DNA of 64,000 bases from Betaproteobacteria bacterium (GTDB lineage Bacteria > Pseudomonadota > Gammaproteobacteria > Burkholderiales > Burkholderiaceae_C). The position numbers and the translations under genes were made by a program. Location: the NCBI GenBank assembly GCA_016704535.1, contig JADIZZ010000001.1, positions 260,667-324,666 of the forward strand, given 5' to 3'. Under the pieces are notes generated by a model. That model ran no database searches. It was not told where the DNA came from and saw only the letters and a list, made by a program, of their open reading frames with translations. Positions 26,394 to 34,504 of the stretch are shown one piece after another. The stretch's first letter is position 1. Every line of letters begins with the position of its first letter.

Positions 26394-27395
26394 TCATGCG
26401 GCGTGCTGTGCCTGCGATTCGTCGTCGGGCCACACGGTGTACTTGTCGAACTCACGGTCCAGCCCGGTGCGGATGGTGGCGGGTGAACGCATCTGGCCGG
26501 CGTGGCGCAGGTCTTCGTAGCAGGGCGCGGCGGGGTTGCGGTAGAGGATGCCCACGGGGATGGGTTCGTCCATCGACGCGATCTCGCGCGCGCGGTCGAT
26601 GTCGATCGGGTCGTGCTCACGCTGGTTGCGGTAGGCGCTGCTCAGGCTCTTGCTGAGCTGCAGGCCGTCCTTGTGCGTCAGCAGCATCGTGCGCTGCGGG
26701 TCGTGCAGCCAGGGGTCGAAGGCCTTGGGCATGAACTCCGGGCAGCGCTGCAGGATGCGCACGAAGGAGAAGCCGCGGTGCTTGAAGGCCGCACGCACGA
26801 TGTCGTACAGCACCTCGGGCACCCAGTCCACGCCCTGCGCGATGAAGGACGCGCCCTGCACGCCCAGCGACACCGTCAGCGGGTTCATCGGTTCGAGCAT
26901 CGCGCCGTAGGGCGTGGTGTTGCTCTTCAGGCCCTTGGGGCTGGTCGGCGAGGCCTGCTTCTTGGTCAGCCCGTAGACGTGGTTGTCGTGCAGGATGACG
27001 GTGATGTTCATGTTGTAGCGCAGCGCGTGGATCCAGTGCGCGGCGCCGATGCTGCAGCAGTCGCCGTCGCCGGTGCTGACGAACACGTTCAGGTCGGGCC
27101 GTGCCATCTTGATGCCCTCGGCCACCGGGAAGGCGCGGCCGTGGATGCCGTGGAAGCCGTAGGTCTTCATGTAGTGCGGCAGCCGGCTGCTGCAGCCGAT
27201 GCCGGACACGAACACGGTGTTCTCGGGCGCCAGGTTCTCTTCGCTGCACAGGCGCTGCATGGCGGCCAGGATGGCGTTGTCGCCGCAGCCGTTGCACCAG
27301 CGCGGCACGCCGCCCTGGTAGTCCTCGAGCGCGTGGTGCTCCTCGTGCAGCTTGATGACACATTGGCTCAGGGAGGGTGAAAGGCTGCGGCTCAT
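26394..27395 (-). CDS. korB: 2-oxoacid:ferredoxin oxidoreductase, beta subunit (second copy)
   Basis: The 333-residue TPP subunit has cluster cysteines in RWCNGCGDN, GIGCSS and LQRCPEFMP, and the TPP motif in STGDGDCCSIGAAHW with HDNHVYGLTKKQ. An unusual CC pair lies directly after GDGD, where the first copy has SA. The sequence LQRCPEFMPKAFD is typical of KorB acting on 2-oxoglutarate or similar acids. It is coupled by ATGA to its korA. The divergence from the first copy argues for two distinct enzymes in one operon. Confidence 0.9.
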   Translation of the reverse strand: MSRSLSPSLSQCVIKLHEEHHALEDYQGGVPRWCNGCGDNAILAAMQRLCSEENLAPENTVFVSGIGCSSRLPHYMKTYGFHGIHGRAFPVAEGIKMARPDLNVFVSTGDGDCCSIGAAHWIHALRYNMNITVILHDNHVYGLTKKQASPTSPKGLKSNTTPYGAMLEPMNPLTVSLGVQGASFIAQGVDWVPEVLYDIVRAAFKHRGFSFVRILQRCPEFMPKAFDPWLHDPQRTMLLTHKDGLQLSKSLSSAYRNQREHDPIDIDRAREIASMDEPIPVGILYRNPAAPCYEDLRHAGQMRSPATIRTGLDREFDKYTVWPDDESQAQHAA

Positions 27396-29293
27396 GCGGT
27401 TTGCCCCTTGGTTTGCAGTGCCTTGCGCACGACGTTGCAGATGTCGCCGGGCTTGATGGGCTGGCCGCGCGCTTCGCTCCAGCAGTCGATGTCGACCAGG
27501 AAACGGGCGCGCAGCATCATCGCCAACGCCGAGTAGCGGCGGTTGTCCTCGTCGATCAACTCGTCCTCGATCTTGTCGGACCAGTTGCCCTCGATCGTCA
27601 TCACGTGCTTGAAGCGCGCCAGGATTTCGCGGATGCCCGAGGGCATGGGCTGCAGGAAGCGCAGGTGCATCGAGCTCACGGCCAAGCCTTCGGCCCGCAG
27701 GCGCGTCACGGCTTCCTCGATGGCGCCCATGGTGCTGCCCCAGCCCACCAGAAGCATGTCTCCGTCGTTGTCACCCACCACTGGCGGTGCCTTCAGCGTC
27801 TTCTGCAGCGCGGCCAGCTTCAGGCTGCGGTGGCGCAGGCCCTCCTCGTTGATCTTCGGGTCGTAGGCCACCTTGCTGTTGCGGTCGTGCGCCAGGCCGG
27901 TGAGCGTGTGCATGCCGCCGGGCTGGCCGGGCTGGAAGCGGCGCGACAGGCCGGTGATGGCGTCCCAGTCGTAGGGCTTGGCGCCGGGCGGCACCGGGGT
28001 CTGGTCGACCGGCGGCGCCAGCCAGTCTTCGCTGAACACCGGGCGCGGGAAGGGCTGCTGCGCGGTGGACAGGCTGGCGTCGGACAGCACCACCACCACC
28101 ATGCCGAAGGTCTCGGCGATCTTGCGCGCCGTGATGACGGAGTAGAAACAGTCCTCGATGCTGCACGGCGCCATCACCACCTTGGGCGCGTCGCCGTGGC
28201 TGCCGAAGATGGCGGAGAGTGCATCGCCTTGTTCCACCTTGGTTGGCTGCCCGGTGCTGGGGCCGCCGCGCTGCACGTTCACCACCACCAGCGGGATCTC
28301 GGCCATCACCGCCAGGCCGATGGCCTCCTGCTTCAGCGAGTAACCCGGCCCCGAGGTGATGGTGACGGCGCACTTGCCGGCGTAGCTGGCGCCGATGGCG
28401 AAGGCGCAGGCGGCGATCTCGTCCTCGGCCTGGTGCACCAGGCCGCCGACCTTCTCGAACACCTCGCTGAGGTAGTGCGACGCCGAGGTGGCCGGCGTGA
28501 TCGGGTACATCGCGCAGATGTCCATGCCCGAGGCCATCACGCCCAGGGCGACGGCGGTGTTGCCGTTGATGACGATCTGCGCCTCCTTCGACTTCTGCGC
28601 CGGGATGCGGTACTTGAAGTCGAGGTTCAGCTCGCCCCAGGCCGCGCCGGCCTCGTAGAGCGCCACGTTGCTGGCGATGACCTTCGCGTCCTTCTTGCCG
28701 AAGATGCGTGCGATCTGCTCGCGGGCCAGCGCCGCGTCCAGCCCGTACAGGTTGCACAGCAGACCCAGCACGAACATGTTCTTGCCCTTGCGCGGGTCGG
28801 GCACGAGTTCCTTGCAGCGCGCCTCGAAGGGCGCTTCGACGACGCGGAAGCCGTCCTTGCGCAGCGCCTCCACCGTCTTGCGGTAGCTGGCGACGATGGT
28901 CGGGTCGCGGTGCTCGGCCCACATGCTTTCCAGCACGATGGTGGCGCCGGGTTTCAGTTCGCCGGCCTGCACGCGGCCGATCAGCACCTGCTCGTTGAAG
29001 GCGACCACGAGGTCGGTCTGGTCGCCGCCGTTGGTGATGCGCTCCGAACCGATGCGGATGCGGATGCCGCTGGCGCCGGCCACGCTGCGCGCCGGCGGCT
29101 GGATCTCGGCCGGGATGATCTCGGTCGTCCAGATGCCGTTGCCCATGCGCGCGGCGATGGCCGCCAGGCTCTGGCCGCAGCGCTGGGCGCCTTCGCCCGA
29201 GTCGCTGATGACCTCGACGATGTGTTCGCTGATCGGCACGGCGGGCCGCGCTGTCGTGCTGGCCGGGCGGTCGAGGGTGGTGGTGTCGTTCAT
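27392..29293 (-). CDS. korA: 2-oxoacid:acceptor oxidoreductase, fused gamma-alpha subunit (second copy)
   Basis: The 633-residue gamma-alpha fusion has a gamma domain (about 20-210) with ISDSGEGAQRCGQSLAAIAAR. The alpha domain has MYPITPATSASHYL and ITSGPGYSLKQEAIGLAV, and the C-terminal part carries LVGWGSTMGAIEEAV and RFLQPMP. It forms a heterodimer with the KorB encoded immediately downstream. It starts 9 bases after the NfnL-like gene, so it shares its transcript. The N-terminal 20-residue Thr/Pro-rich extension is absent from the first copy. Confidence 0.9.
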   Translation of the reverse strand: MNDTTTLDRPASTTARPAVPISEHIVEVISDSGEGAQRCGQSLAAIAARMGNGIWTTEIIPAEIQPPARSVAGASGIRIRIGSERITNGGDQTDLVVAFNEQVLIGRVQAGELKPGATIVLESMWAEHRDPTIVASYRKTVEALRKDGFRVVEAPFEARCKELVPDPRKGKNMFVLGLLCNLYGLDAALAREQIARIFGKKDAKVIASNVALYEAGAAWGELNLDFKYRIPAQKSKEAQIVINGNTAVALGVMASGMDICAMYPITPATSASHYLSEVFEKVGGLVHQAEDEIAACAFAIGASYAGKCAVTITSGPGYSLKQEAIGLAVMAEIPLVVVNVQRGGPSTGQPTKVEQGDALSAIFGSHGDAPKVVMAPCSIEDCFYSVITARKIAETFGMVVVVLSDASLSTAQQPFPRPVFSEDWLAPPVDQTPVPPGAKPYDWDAITGLSRRFQPGQPGGMHTLTGLAHDRNSKVAYDPKINEEGLRHRSLKLAALQKTLKAPPVVGDNDGDMLLVGWGSTMGAIEEAVTRLRAEGLAVSSMHLRFLQPMPSGIREILARFKHVMTIEGNWSDKIEDELIDEDNRRYSALAMMLRARFLVDIDCWSEARGQPIKPGDICNVVRKALQTKGQTA

Positions 29294-29302
29294 GGTGTTG
29301 CC

Positions 29303-30820
29303 TCAGGCCAGGTGGACACGGGCGTAACCGCGCTCGCTGCGCGGGATGCCGAACAGGCGGGTGGCCGGGTCGTCGCCGGGCGGCGTGTAGACACGGTCGC
29401 TGTCGCGCAGGCCGAGAAAAGCCTTCATGCCTCGCGCGGCCTTGCGCCCGGCGCCCATGGCCTGGATGACGGTGGCCGCGCCGGTGACGATGTCACCGCC
29501 GGCATAGACGCCGGCGATCGAGGTCGCCAGGTTGTCGTCGGTCTCGATGTAGCCGCGCTTGTTGAGCTTCAGCCCCGAGGTCTGCCCTAGGATGGGGTTG
29601 GCGTTGGTGCCGATGGCGAAGACCACCATGTCGGTCTCGAGTTCGAAGGCGCTGTCGGGCACGGGCACCGGTTTGCGCCGCCCGGACGCATCGGGCTCGC
29701 CGAGTTCCATGCGCTCGCAGCGCATGCCGCGCACGTTCTTCTTCTCGTCGCCCAGCAGTTCGAGGGGGCTCGTCAGCCAGAGGAACTCGATGCCTTCCTG
29801 CTGCGCGTGGTGGATCTCCTCGGCGCGCGCCGGCGCCTCGGCGGCGCTGCGGCGGTAGACGCAGTACACCTTCTCGGCGCCCACGCGCAGCGACACGCGC
29901 ATCGCGTCCATCGCGGTGTTGCCGGCGCCGATGACGGCCACGCGTTTGCCGGGTTGCAGCGGGGTGTCGTAGGACGGGAAGTCACGCCCGCGCATCAGGT
30001 TGCAGCGCGTCAGCCACTCGTTGGCCGAGAGCACGCCGCCCAGCGATTCACCGGGGATGCCCATGAAGCTGGGGTAGCCCGCGCCGGTGCCGATGAAGAC
30101 GGCGTGGAAGCCCATCTCGCCGAGCATCTGCTCGATCGTGAAGAGCCTTCCGACCAGCGTGTTGTTCTCGAAGGTGATGCCCAACTGGCGCAACTTGCCG
30201 ATCTCGACGTCCACCACGCTGTTGGGCAGGCGGAAGTCGGGGATGCCGTACTTGAGCACGCCTCCGGGTTCGTGGAAGGCCTCGTAGACGGTGACCTCGC
30301 AGCCGGCCTTGGCCATGTCGGCGGCGCAGGCCATGCCGGCCGGGCCCGAGCCGACGATGCCGACCTTGAACCGTGTGCGCTCGATGTAGGGAATGTTCGC
30401 CCAGCCTTCGGCGATGGCCATGTCGCCGACGAAGCGCTCCAGCCGGCCGATGGCCACCGGCTCCAGCGTGTTCGGCGGCCGACCCACCGTGCACACGCCC
30501 TCGCACTGGCTTTCCTGCGGGCAGACGCGGCCGCACACGCTGGGCAGCAGGTTGGTGTCGGTGATGACGTCGTAGGCGCCGTGGAAATTCTTGGCCTCGA
30601 TCTTCTTGATGAAGCCGGGGATGTCGATGCCCACCGGGCAGCCGCGCACGCAGGGCTGGTCGGCGCAGTCCAGGCAGCGTTGCGCCTCGACCAGCGCGTC
30701 CTCGAGGCGGTAGCCCATGGCCACCTCGTCGAAGTTCGTCACGCGCTGCTCGGGCGCCTGCTCGGGCATGGGTGTGCGCGCCTGCGGGATGCTGCGGATC
30801 GTCTTCTTCTTGGTGGCCAT
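29303..30820 (-). CDS. NfnL/SudA-type NADPH:ferredoxin oxidoreductase large subunit (GltD-like)
   Basis: The 505-residue protein has an N-terminal Fe-S region with CLDCADQPCVRGCPVGIDIP and SVCGRVCPQESQCEGVC, then FAD (VGIVGSGPAGMACAADMA) and NADP (VAVIGAGNTAMDAMRVSLR) folds. It ends with the conserved GDIVTGAATVIQAMGAGRKAA. With the NfnS-like gene upstream it forms the electron-bifurcating NADH-dependent ferredoxin:NADP transhydrogenase known from anaerobes; sulfide dehydrogenase is a close alternative. ATG 30820 has AGGAG eight bases upstream. Coupled with the Kor enzymes, it would move electrons from reduced ferredoxin to NADPH. Glutamate synthase small subunit is unlikely without a gltB nearby. 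Confidence 0.82.
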   Translation of the reverse strand: MATKKKTIRSIPQARTPMPEQAPEQRVTNFDEVAMGYRLEDALVEAQRCLDCADQPCVRGCPVGIDIPGFIKKIEAKNFHGAYDVITDTNLLPSVCGRVCPQESQCEGVCTVGRPPNTLEPVAIGRLERFVGDMAIAEGWANIPYIERTRFKVGIVGSGPAGMACAADMAKAGCEVTVYEAFHEPGGVLKYGIPDFRLPNSVVDVEIGKLRQLGITFENNTLVGRLFTIEQMLGEMGFHAVFIGTGAGYPSFMGIPGESLGGVLSANEWLTRCNLMRGRDFPSYDTPLQPGKRVAVIGAGNTAMDAMRVSLRVGAEKVYCVYRRSAAEAPARAEEIHHAQQEGIEFLWLTSPLELLGDEKKNVRGMRCERMELGEPDASGRRKPVPVPDSAFELETDMVVFAIGTNANPILGQTSGLKLNKRGYIETDDNLATSIAGVYAGGDIVTGAATVIQAMGAGRKAARGMKAFLGLRDSDRVYTPPGDDPATRLFGIPRSERGYARVHLA

Positions 30821-30849
30821 CGGCTTGTCTCCTGGTCGATGTGCGTGCG

Positions 30850-31716
30850 TCAGTGCGCGTGGCCTGCGCCGCCTCGCAGGCGGCAACTCTCGTTCCACGC
30901 TTCGAGTGCCGCCTTCTCCGTGGGCTTGTAGCGGCCCAGGCGCGCCATGAGGTCGTCGAAGTCGACCTGGTGGCCGTCGAAGTCGGGGCCGTCGACGCAG
31001 GCGAACTTGATGCCGTCGCCGATCTTCACGCGGCAGCCGCCGCACATGCCGGTGCCGTCGACCATCACCGGGTTCAGGCTCACCATGGTCTTGATGCCGA
31101 AGGGCCGTGTCGTGTCGGCGCAGCCCTTCATCATGATCGGCGGGCCGATGGCCACCACCTCGTCGATATCGGCGTGTTTCGAGATGGCCTGCTTGATGCC
31201 CTCGGTCACCAGGCCCTTGATGCCGGCCGAGCCGTCGTCGGTGCAGACGATGAGTTCGTCGCACACGGCGCGGAACTTGTCTTCCCAGAACATCAGGCCC
31301 TTGTTGCGGAAGCCCAGCACGCCGATGACGTAGGCACCGCTGTCCTTGTAGGCGCGGGCCTGCGGGTAGATCGGCGCCACGCCCAGGCCGCCGCCGACGC
31401 AGACCACCTTCTTCGCCGCGCCGACGTGGCTGGGGATGCCCATCGGCCCGACCATTGCGTGCAGCGCGGTGCCGACGCGGCAGTTCTGCTGCATCTCCTT
31501 CGTCGTCTTGCCCACGGCCTGGATGACCAGCGTGATGGTGCCCTTGTCGCGGTCGAAGTCGGCGATGGTCAGCGGGATGCGCTCGCCGTGTTCGTGCTCC
31601 ATCACGATGACGAACTGCCCGGGCTTGGCGGCCCGCGCCATCTGCGGGTGCTGTACCTCAAGCAGGTAGGTGACGTCGGAAAAGTCCGAGCGCGCGACGA
31701 TCTCGAAGCCTGACAT
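30850..31716 (-). CDS. NfnS/SudB-type ferredoxin-NADP reductase subunit
   Basis: The 288-residue protein has an FNR-like FAD domain (about 1-100; PGQFVIVMEHEHGERIPLTIAD), a NAD-binding domain (VVCVGGGLGVAPIYPQARAY) and a C-terminal [2Fe-2S] motif (GTGMCGGCRV with a later FACVDGPDFDGHQVD). This is the order of dihydroorotate dehydrogenase electron-transfer subunits and NfnA/SudB. Pairing with the NfnL-like gene identifies it as the small subunit. It is the first gene of the 12.9-kb train, and the start at 31716 faces a 177-base divergent intergenic region. Confidence 0.85.
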   Translation of the reverse strand: MSGFEIVARSDFSDVTYLLEVQHPQMARAAKPGQFVIVMEHEHGERIPLTIADFDRDKGTITLVIQAVGKTTKEMQQNCRVGTALHAMVGPMGIPSHVGAAKKVVCVGGGLGVAPIYPQARAYKDSGAYVIGVLGFRNKGLMFWEDKFRAVCDELIVCTDDGSAGIKGLVTEGIKQAISKHADIDEVVAIGPPIMMKGCADTTRPFGIKTMVSLNPVMVDGTGMCGGCRVKIGDGIKFACVDGPDFDGHQVDFDDLMARLGRYKPTEKAALEAWNESCRLRGGAGHAH

Positions 31717-31843
31717 GGCATCCCCTTGCGTTCGCGGCGCTATGCCGGGGTAGCCACATTTGACTGCACGCGGGTCCCCTCGGCGACGGATGCCGCTCGA
31801 TGGTGTTCGAGGCCCGAGGGTAGCGGCGCTGCCGGCCAGGGGC

Positions 31844-31857
31844 TTGCGCCAGATCAA
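31844..31857. promoter_or_regulatory. Possible FNR/Anr-type box upstream of the ferredoxin operon
   Basis: TTGCG-CCAG-ATCAA matches the FNR consensus TTGAT-N4-ATCAA in the right half and three bases of the left half. On the minus strand, TACCCT at 31822-31817 is a -10-like hexamer about 31 bases from the box centre, the spacing of a class II FNR promoter for the nfn-kor train. The box also lies 36 bases before the hydrolase ATG, so direction is uncertain. Confidence 0.35.
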
Positions 31858-31893
31858 GAGCCTCCGCCCGCGGGCGGCCCGTAAGATGCTGGA

Positions 31894-32778
31894 ATGGCCA
31901 TTCCCCCCCTGGTTCCGGCTGTTTCCGGCGAACGTTTCGAAGTCGACGGCGTGAGTTGTTACGTGGCCGGCCAGGGCCCGCCGATGCTGCTGCTGCACAG
32001 CGTGAACGCCGCGGCGTCGGTGGCCGAGGTCAAGCCGCTCTACGAACACTACCGCGCCACCCGCACGGTGTTCGCACCCGACCTGCCCGGCTACGGTTTC
32101 AGCCGACGCGGCGACCGCGCCTACACGCCGCGCCTGATGACCGACGCGTTGCACACGGTCGCGCAGCAGATCCGCCAGCGCTGCGGCACCGGGCCCATCG
32201 ACGCGCTGGCGGTGTCGCTGGGTTGCGAATTCCTGGCGCGCGCCGCGGTCGAGCAGCCTGCGCACTGGGGTCGGCTGGCGCTGGTCAGCCCCACCGGGCT
32301 GATGGGGACCAAGCCCCGGCGCGGGCCCCCGGGCAGCACCCGCGCCTTGCCCTGGCTCTACAAGGCGCTGGCGAACCCGCGGTGGGCGCAGGCCCTGTTC
32401 GACGGCCTGACGAAACCCCCCGTGGTGCGCTACTTCCTGCGCCGCACCTGGGGCGGGCCGAACATCGACCCCGAGATGGCCGACTACGCCATCCTGACCG
32501 CACGCCAGCCTGGCGCGCGCTTCGCACCGCTGCACTTCCTGGGCGCGGGCCTCTTCAGCGCCGACATCCACACCGTCTACGAAGCGCTGCGCGGCCCGGT
32601 GTGGGCCTGCCACGGCGTGCGCGGCGACTTCACCGACTACCGCGGGCTGCCGCTGCTGAAGCCGCAGACGCCGTGGCGCGTGACGGTCTTCCCCACCGGC
32701 GCGCTGCCCTTCTTCGAGGTGCCCGAGGCCTTCTGCGCCGAGCTCGACGCCCTGCTGGCGACCCCGACCCGAGCGTGA
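31894..32778 (+). CDS. Alpha/beta-hydrolase fold protein lacking the catalytic histidine
   Basis: The 294-residue protein has the alpha/beta-hydrolase layout: MLLLHSV oxyanion region, FAPDLPGYGFSRRG, and a nucleophile elbow DALAVSLG with Ser108 (first Gly of G-x-S-x-G replaced by Ala). The C-terminal loop that normally reads GH.P..E..E.F is GALPFFEVPEAF, so Ala270 occupies the place of the catalytic His. A His elsewhere could substitute, but none fits by order. The protein may be a non-catalytic binding protein or a divergent enzyme. It is transcribed away from the ferredoxin operon, 107 bases before the pseudokinase gene. Confidence 0.75.
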   Translation: MAIPPLVPAVSGERFEVDGVSCYVAGQGPPMLLLHSVNAAASVAEVKPLYEHYRATRTVFAPDLPGYGFSRRGDRAYTPRLMTDALHTVAQQIRQRCGTGPIDALAVSLGCEFLARAAVEQPAHWGRLALVSPTGLMGTKPRRGPPGSTRALPWLYKALANPRWAQALFDGLTKPPVVRYFLRRTWGGPNIDPEMADYAILTARQPGARFAPLHFLGAGLFSADIHTVYEALRGPVWACHGVRGDFTDYRGLPLLKPQTPWRVTVFPTGALPFFEVPEAFCAELDALLATPTRA

Positions 32779-32885
32779 GGCAGACCGTCGAGGCCACGCT
32801 GGCGGTGCAGAGTGGCAAGGCTGGCATATTCTCCGCGGCGGTTCCTGCGCTGCCCAGTGCCTGACCTTCTGCCGATGCAGTTGCC

Positions 32886-34307
32886 ATGACCCCACTGTCC
32901 GCCACCGAAGTCCGCGTGCTCAGCCTGCTGCTGGAGCGTGCGCTGGCGCTGCCCGCCGCCGAGCGCGAGGCCTTCATCGCCGCGCTGCCCGAACGCCAGC
33001 AGGTGCTGGTGCCGCGGCTGCGCGAACGCATGGCCAGCCTGGTGCAGGTCGAGGCCGACGCCGCCGCCCAGCCGCCCCTGCCGCCACCCAAGGCGGCGCC
33101 CCGCGCCGAAATGCGCATCGGCCCCTACCGTCTGGTGGAACCGCTGGGCGGCGACGAGACCGGCCGTGTCTGGCGTGCCGAACGGAGCGAAGGCACGGCG
33201 CGCAAGAACTTTGCGCTGCGACTTCCGCCGCCAGCGGAAGGCGACGCGCCGCAGCCTTCATTGCAGCGTGTCGAGGAGATGCAGGTCGTGCTGCTTCCCG
33301 AGCATCCCGACATCGTGCGTCTGGTCGACGCCGGATTCGATGCACAGGGGCGCTTCTACCGTGTGTTGCCGTTCGTCGAAGGCCAGGGCCTGGTCGAGCA
33401 TGCGCGGCAACGTGGCCACAGCGAACGCGCCGTGGCGCAGTTGATGTTGAAGGCGGCTCAGCTGGTGGCCTACGTCCACGGCGAACAGGTGGCCTGTAGC
33501 GATCTGCGCATGTCCAGTTTCCGTGTCGATGACGAATCGCGTGTGCTGCTGCTCGACTGGGGCCAGGGCCAGGTGCTGCGCGCCGAGACCGTCGTCACCG
33601 ACGTGATGGGGCTGGGACGCGTGCTGCAGGCGCTGCTGGCCGGTGCCGAGCCCGGTGCTGCGGCGCGGCCCGCCCGCGCCGTAACGCAGGCCCCCGACCT
33701 GGGCCGCGTGTTGCAGCGCGCGCTGCGCGAACCGGGCGTAGCGCCCTACGACAGCGTGCAGGCGATGGTCGACGACCTGAAGCTGATCCCCGACTTCCGC
33801 CCAGTGCCAGGCGCACCCGGTGGCGCTTTGCACCTGACGCGGCTGTTCGTGCGCCGCAACAGGTTGACGCTGGGCGCGGGCGTTCTGGTGGGCGCACTGC
33901 TGGTGGGGGTGGGTAGCACCGCCTGGCGCGACCAGCAGCGCAGTACCGCCCAGTCCCAGCGCAGCGACGAGGTGCAGGTTTTCCTGGCCGAACACCTGCC
34001 CGGGCCGCCACCCGGTGCCGACGGCCAGCCGCCCGACATCGCCGTCGAGGCACCGCGCCTGCAGCGGGCACTGGAGACGGCGCGTCTCGGTTTCCCGGGC
34101 AACCCGGTACTGCGCGGCCAGGTCCTCACCGCGCTCGGGTTGCGTTTTCAGGCGCTGGGCCAGCCAGAGCAGGCGCAGGCCGTGCTGCAGGAAGCGGTGC
34201 TGCTGCTGCAGGGCACTGCCAGAGCGGACGATCCGGCAATGACGGCAGCGCGGGCAGCGCTGGCGAAGCAGCAGCGCGTGAATGCGCCGGGTGCCCGGCC
34301 GCCTTGA
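32886..34307 (+). CDS. Membrane-anchored pseudokinase with C-terminal TPR-like region
   Basis: The 473-residue protein has a short helical N-terminus, a Ser/Thr-kinase-like domain (about 78-300), one transmembrane helix (about 327-346) and a C-terminal tetratricopeptide-like stretch (about 380-465). Key kinase positions are altered. The VAIK lysine is Arg112 (ALRL), HRDLKPxN becomes CSDLRMSS (Asp206 kept, Lys and Asn lost), and DFG is DWG at 224-226. Phosphotransfer is therefore unlikely. The layout matches the PknB/TPR kinases common in Burkholderiales, so this is probably a degraded or signalling-only member. No partner gene is obvious. Confidence 0.7.
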   Translation: MTPLSATEVRVLSLLLERALALPAAEREAFIAALPERQQVLVPRLRERMASLVQVEADAAAQPPLPPPKAAPRAEMRIGPYRLVEPLGGDETGRVWRAERSEGTARKNFALRLPPPAEGDAPQPSLQRVEEMQVVLLPEHPDIVRLVDAGFDAQGRFYRVLPFVEGQGLVEHARQRGHSERAVAQLMLKAAQLVAYVHGEQVACSDLRMSSFRVDDESRVLLLDWGQGQVLRAETVVTDVMGLGRVLQALLAGAEPGAAARPARAVTQAPDLGRVLQRALREPGVAPYDSVQAMVDDLKLIPDFRPVPGAPGGALHLTRLFVRRNRLTLGAGVLVGALLVGVGSTAWRDQQRSTAQSQRSDEVQVFLAEHLPGPPPGADGQPPDIAVEAPRLQRALETARLGFPGNPVLRGQVLTALGLRFQALGQPEQAQAVLQEAVLLLQGTARADDPAMTAARAALAKQQRVNAPGARPP

Positions 34308-34317
34308 GAATTTGTGG

Positions 34318-34482
34318 TCACGCTACGACCAAAAGCGTCGGATCGAACCACACATCTTCATGGTCATCAGCAATTTGAAATCTCCAGCCAGGAGCCAATC
34401 CAAGGTACTTCTGAATTCGAGGACACCACTCATCAATGTGCTCGATGTGCAGCGGCTTGAAGAAGTCAGGATCGGTGGACAT
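34318..34482 (-). CDS. Small Imm33-like orphan immunity gene (possible remnant)
   Basis: This 54-codon frame encodes MSTDPDFFKPLHIEHI, then LGLAPGWRFQIADDHEDVWFDP. It resembles the Imm33-type immunity proteins of polymorphic toxins, whose core carries a PGWRF motif. The frame stays open upstream through GQAGEE to the edge of the RAYT element at 34505, so the gene may have lost its 5' end to that insertion. It has lower GC than the chromosome and the same direction as the Rhs gene. The identification is by motif only. Confidence 0.45.
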   Translation of the reverse strand: MSTDPDFFKPLHIEHIDEWCPRIQKYLGLAPGWRFQIADDHEDVWFDPTLLVVA

Positions 34483-34504
34483 CTCCTCGCCCGCCTGGCC
34501 CCAG

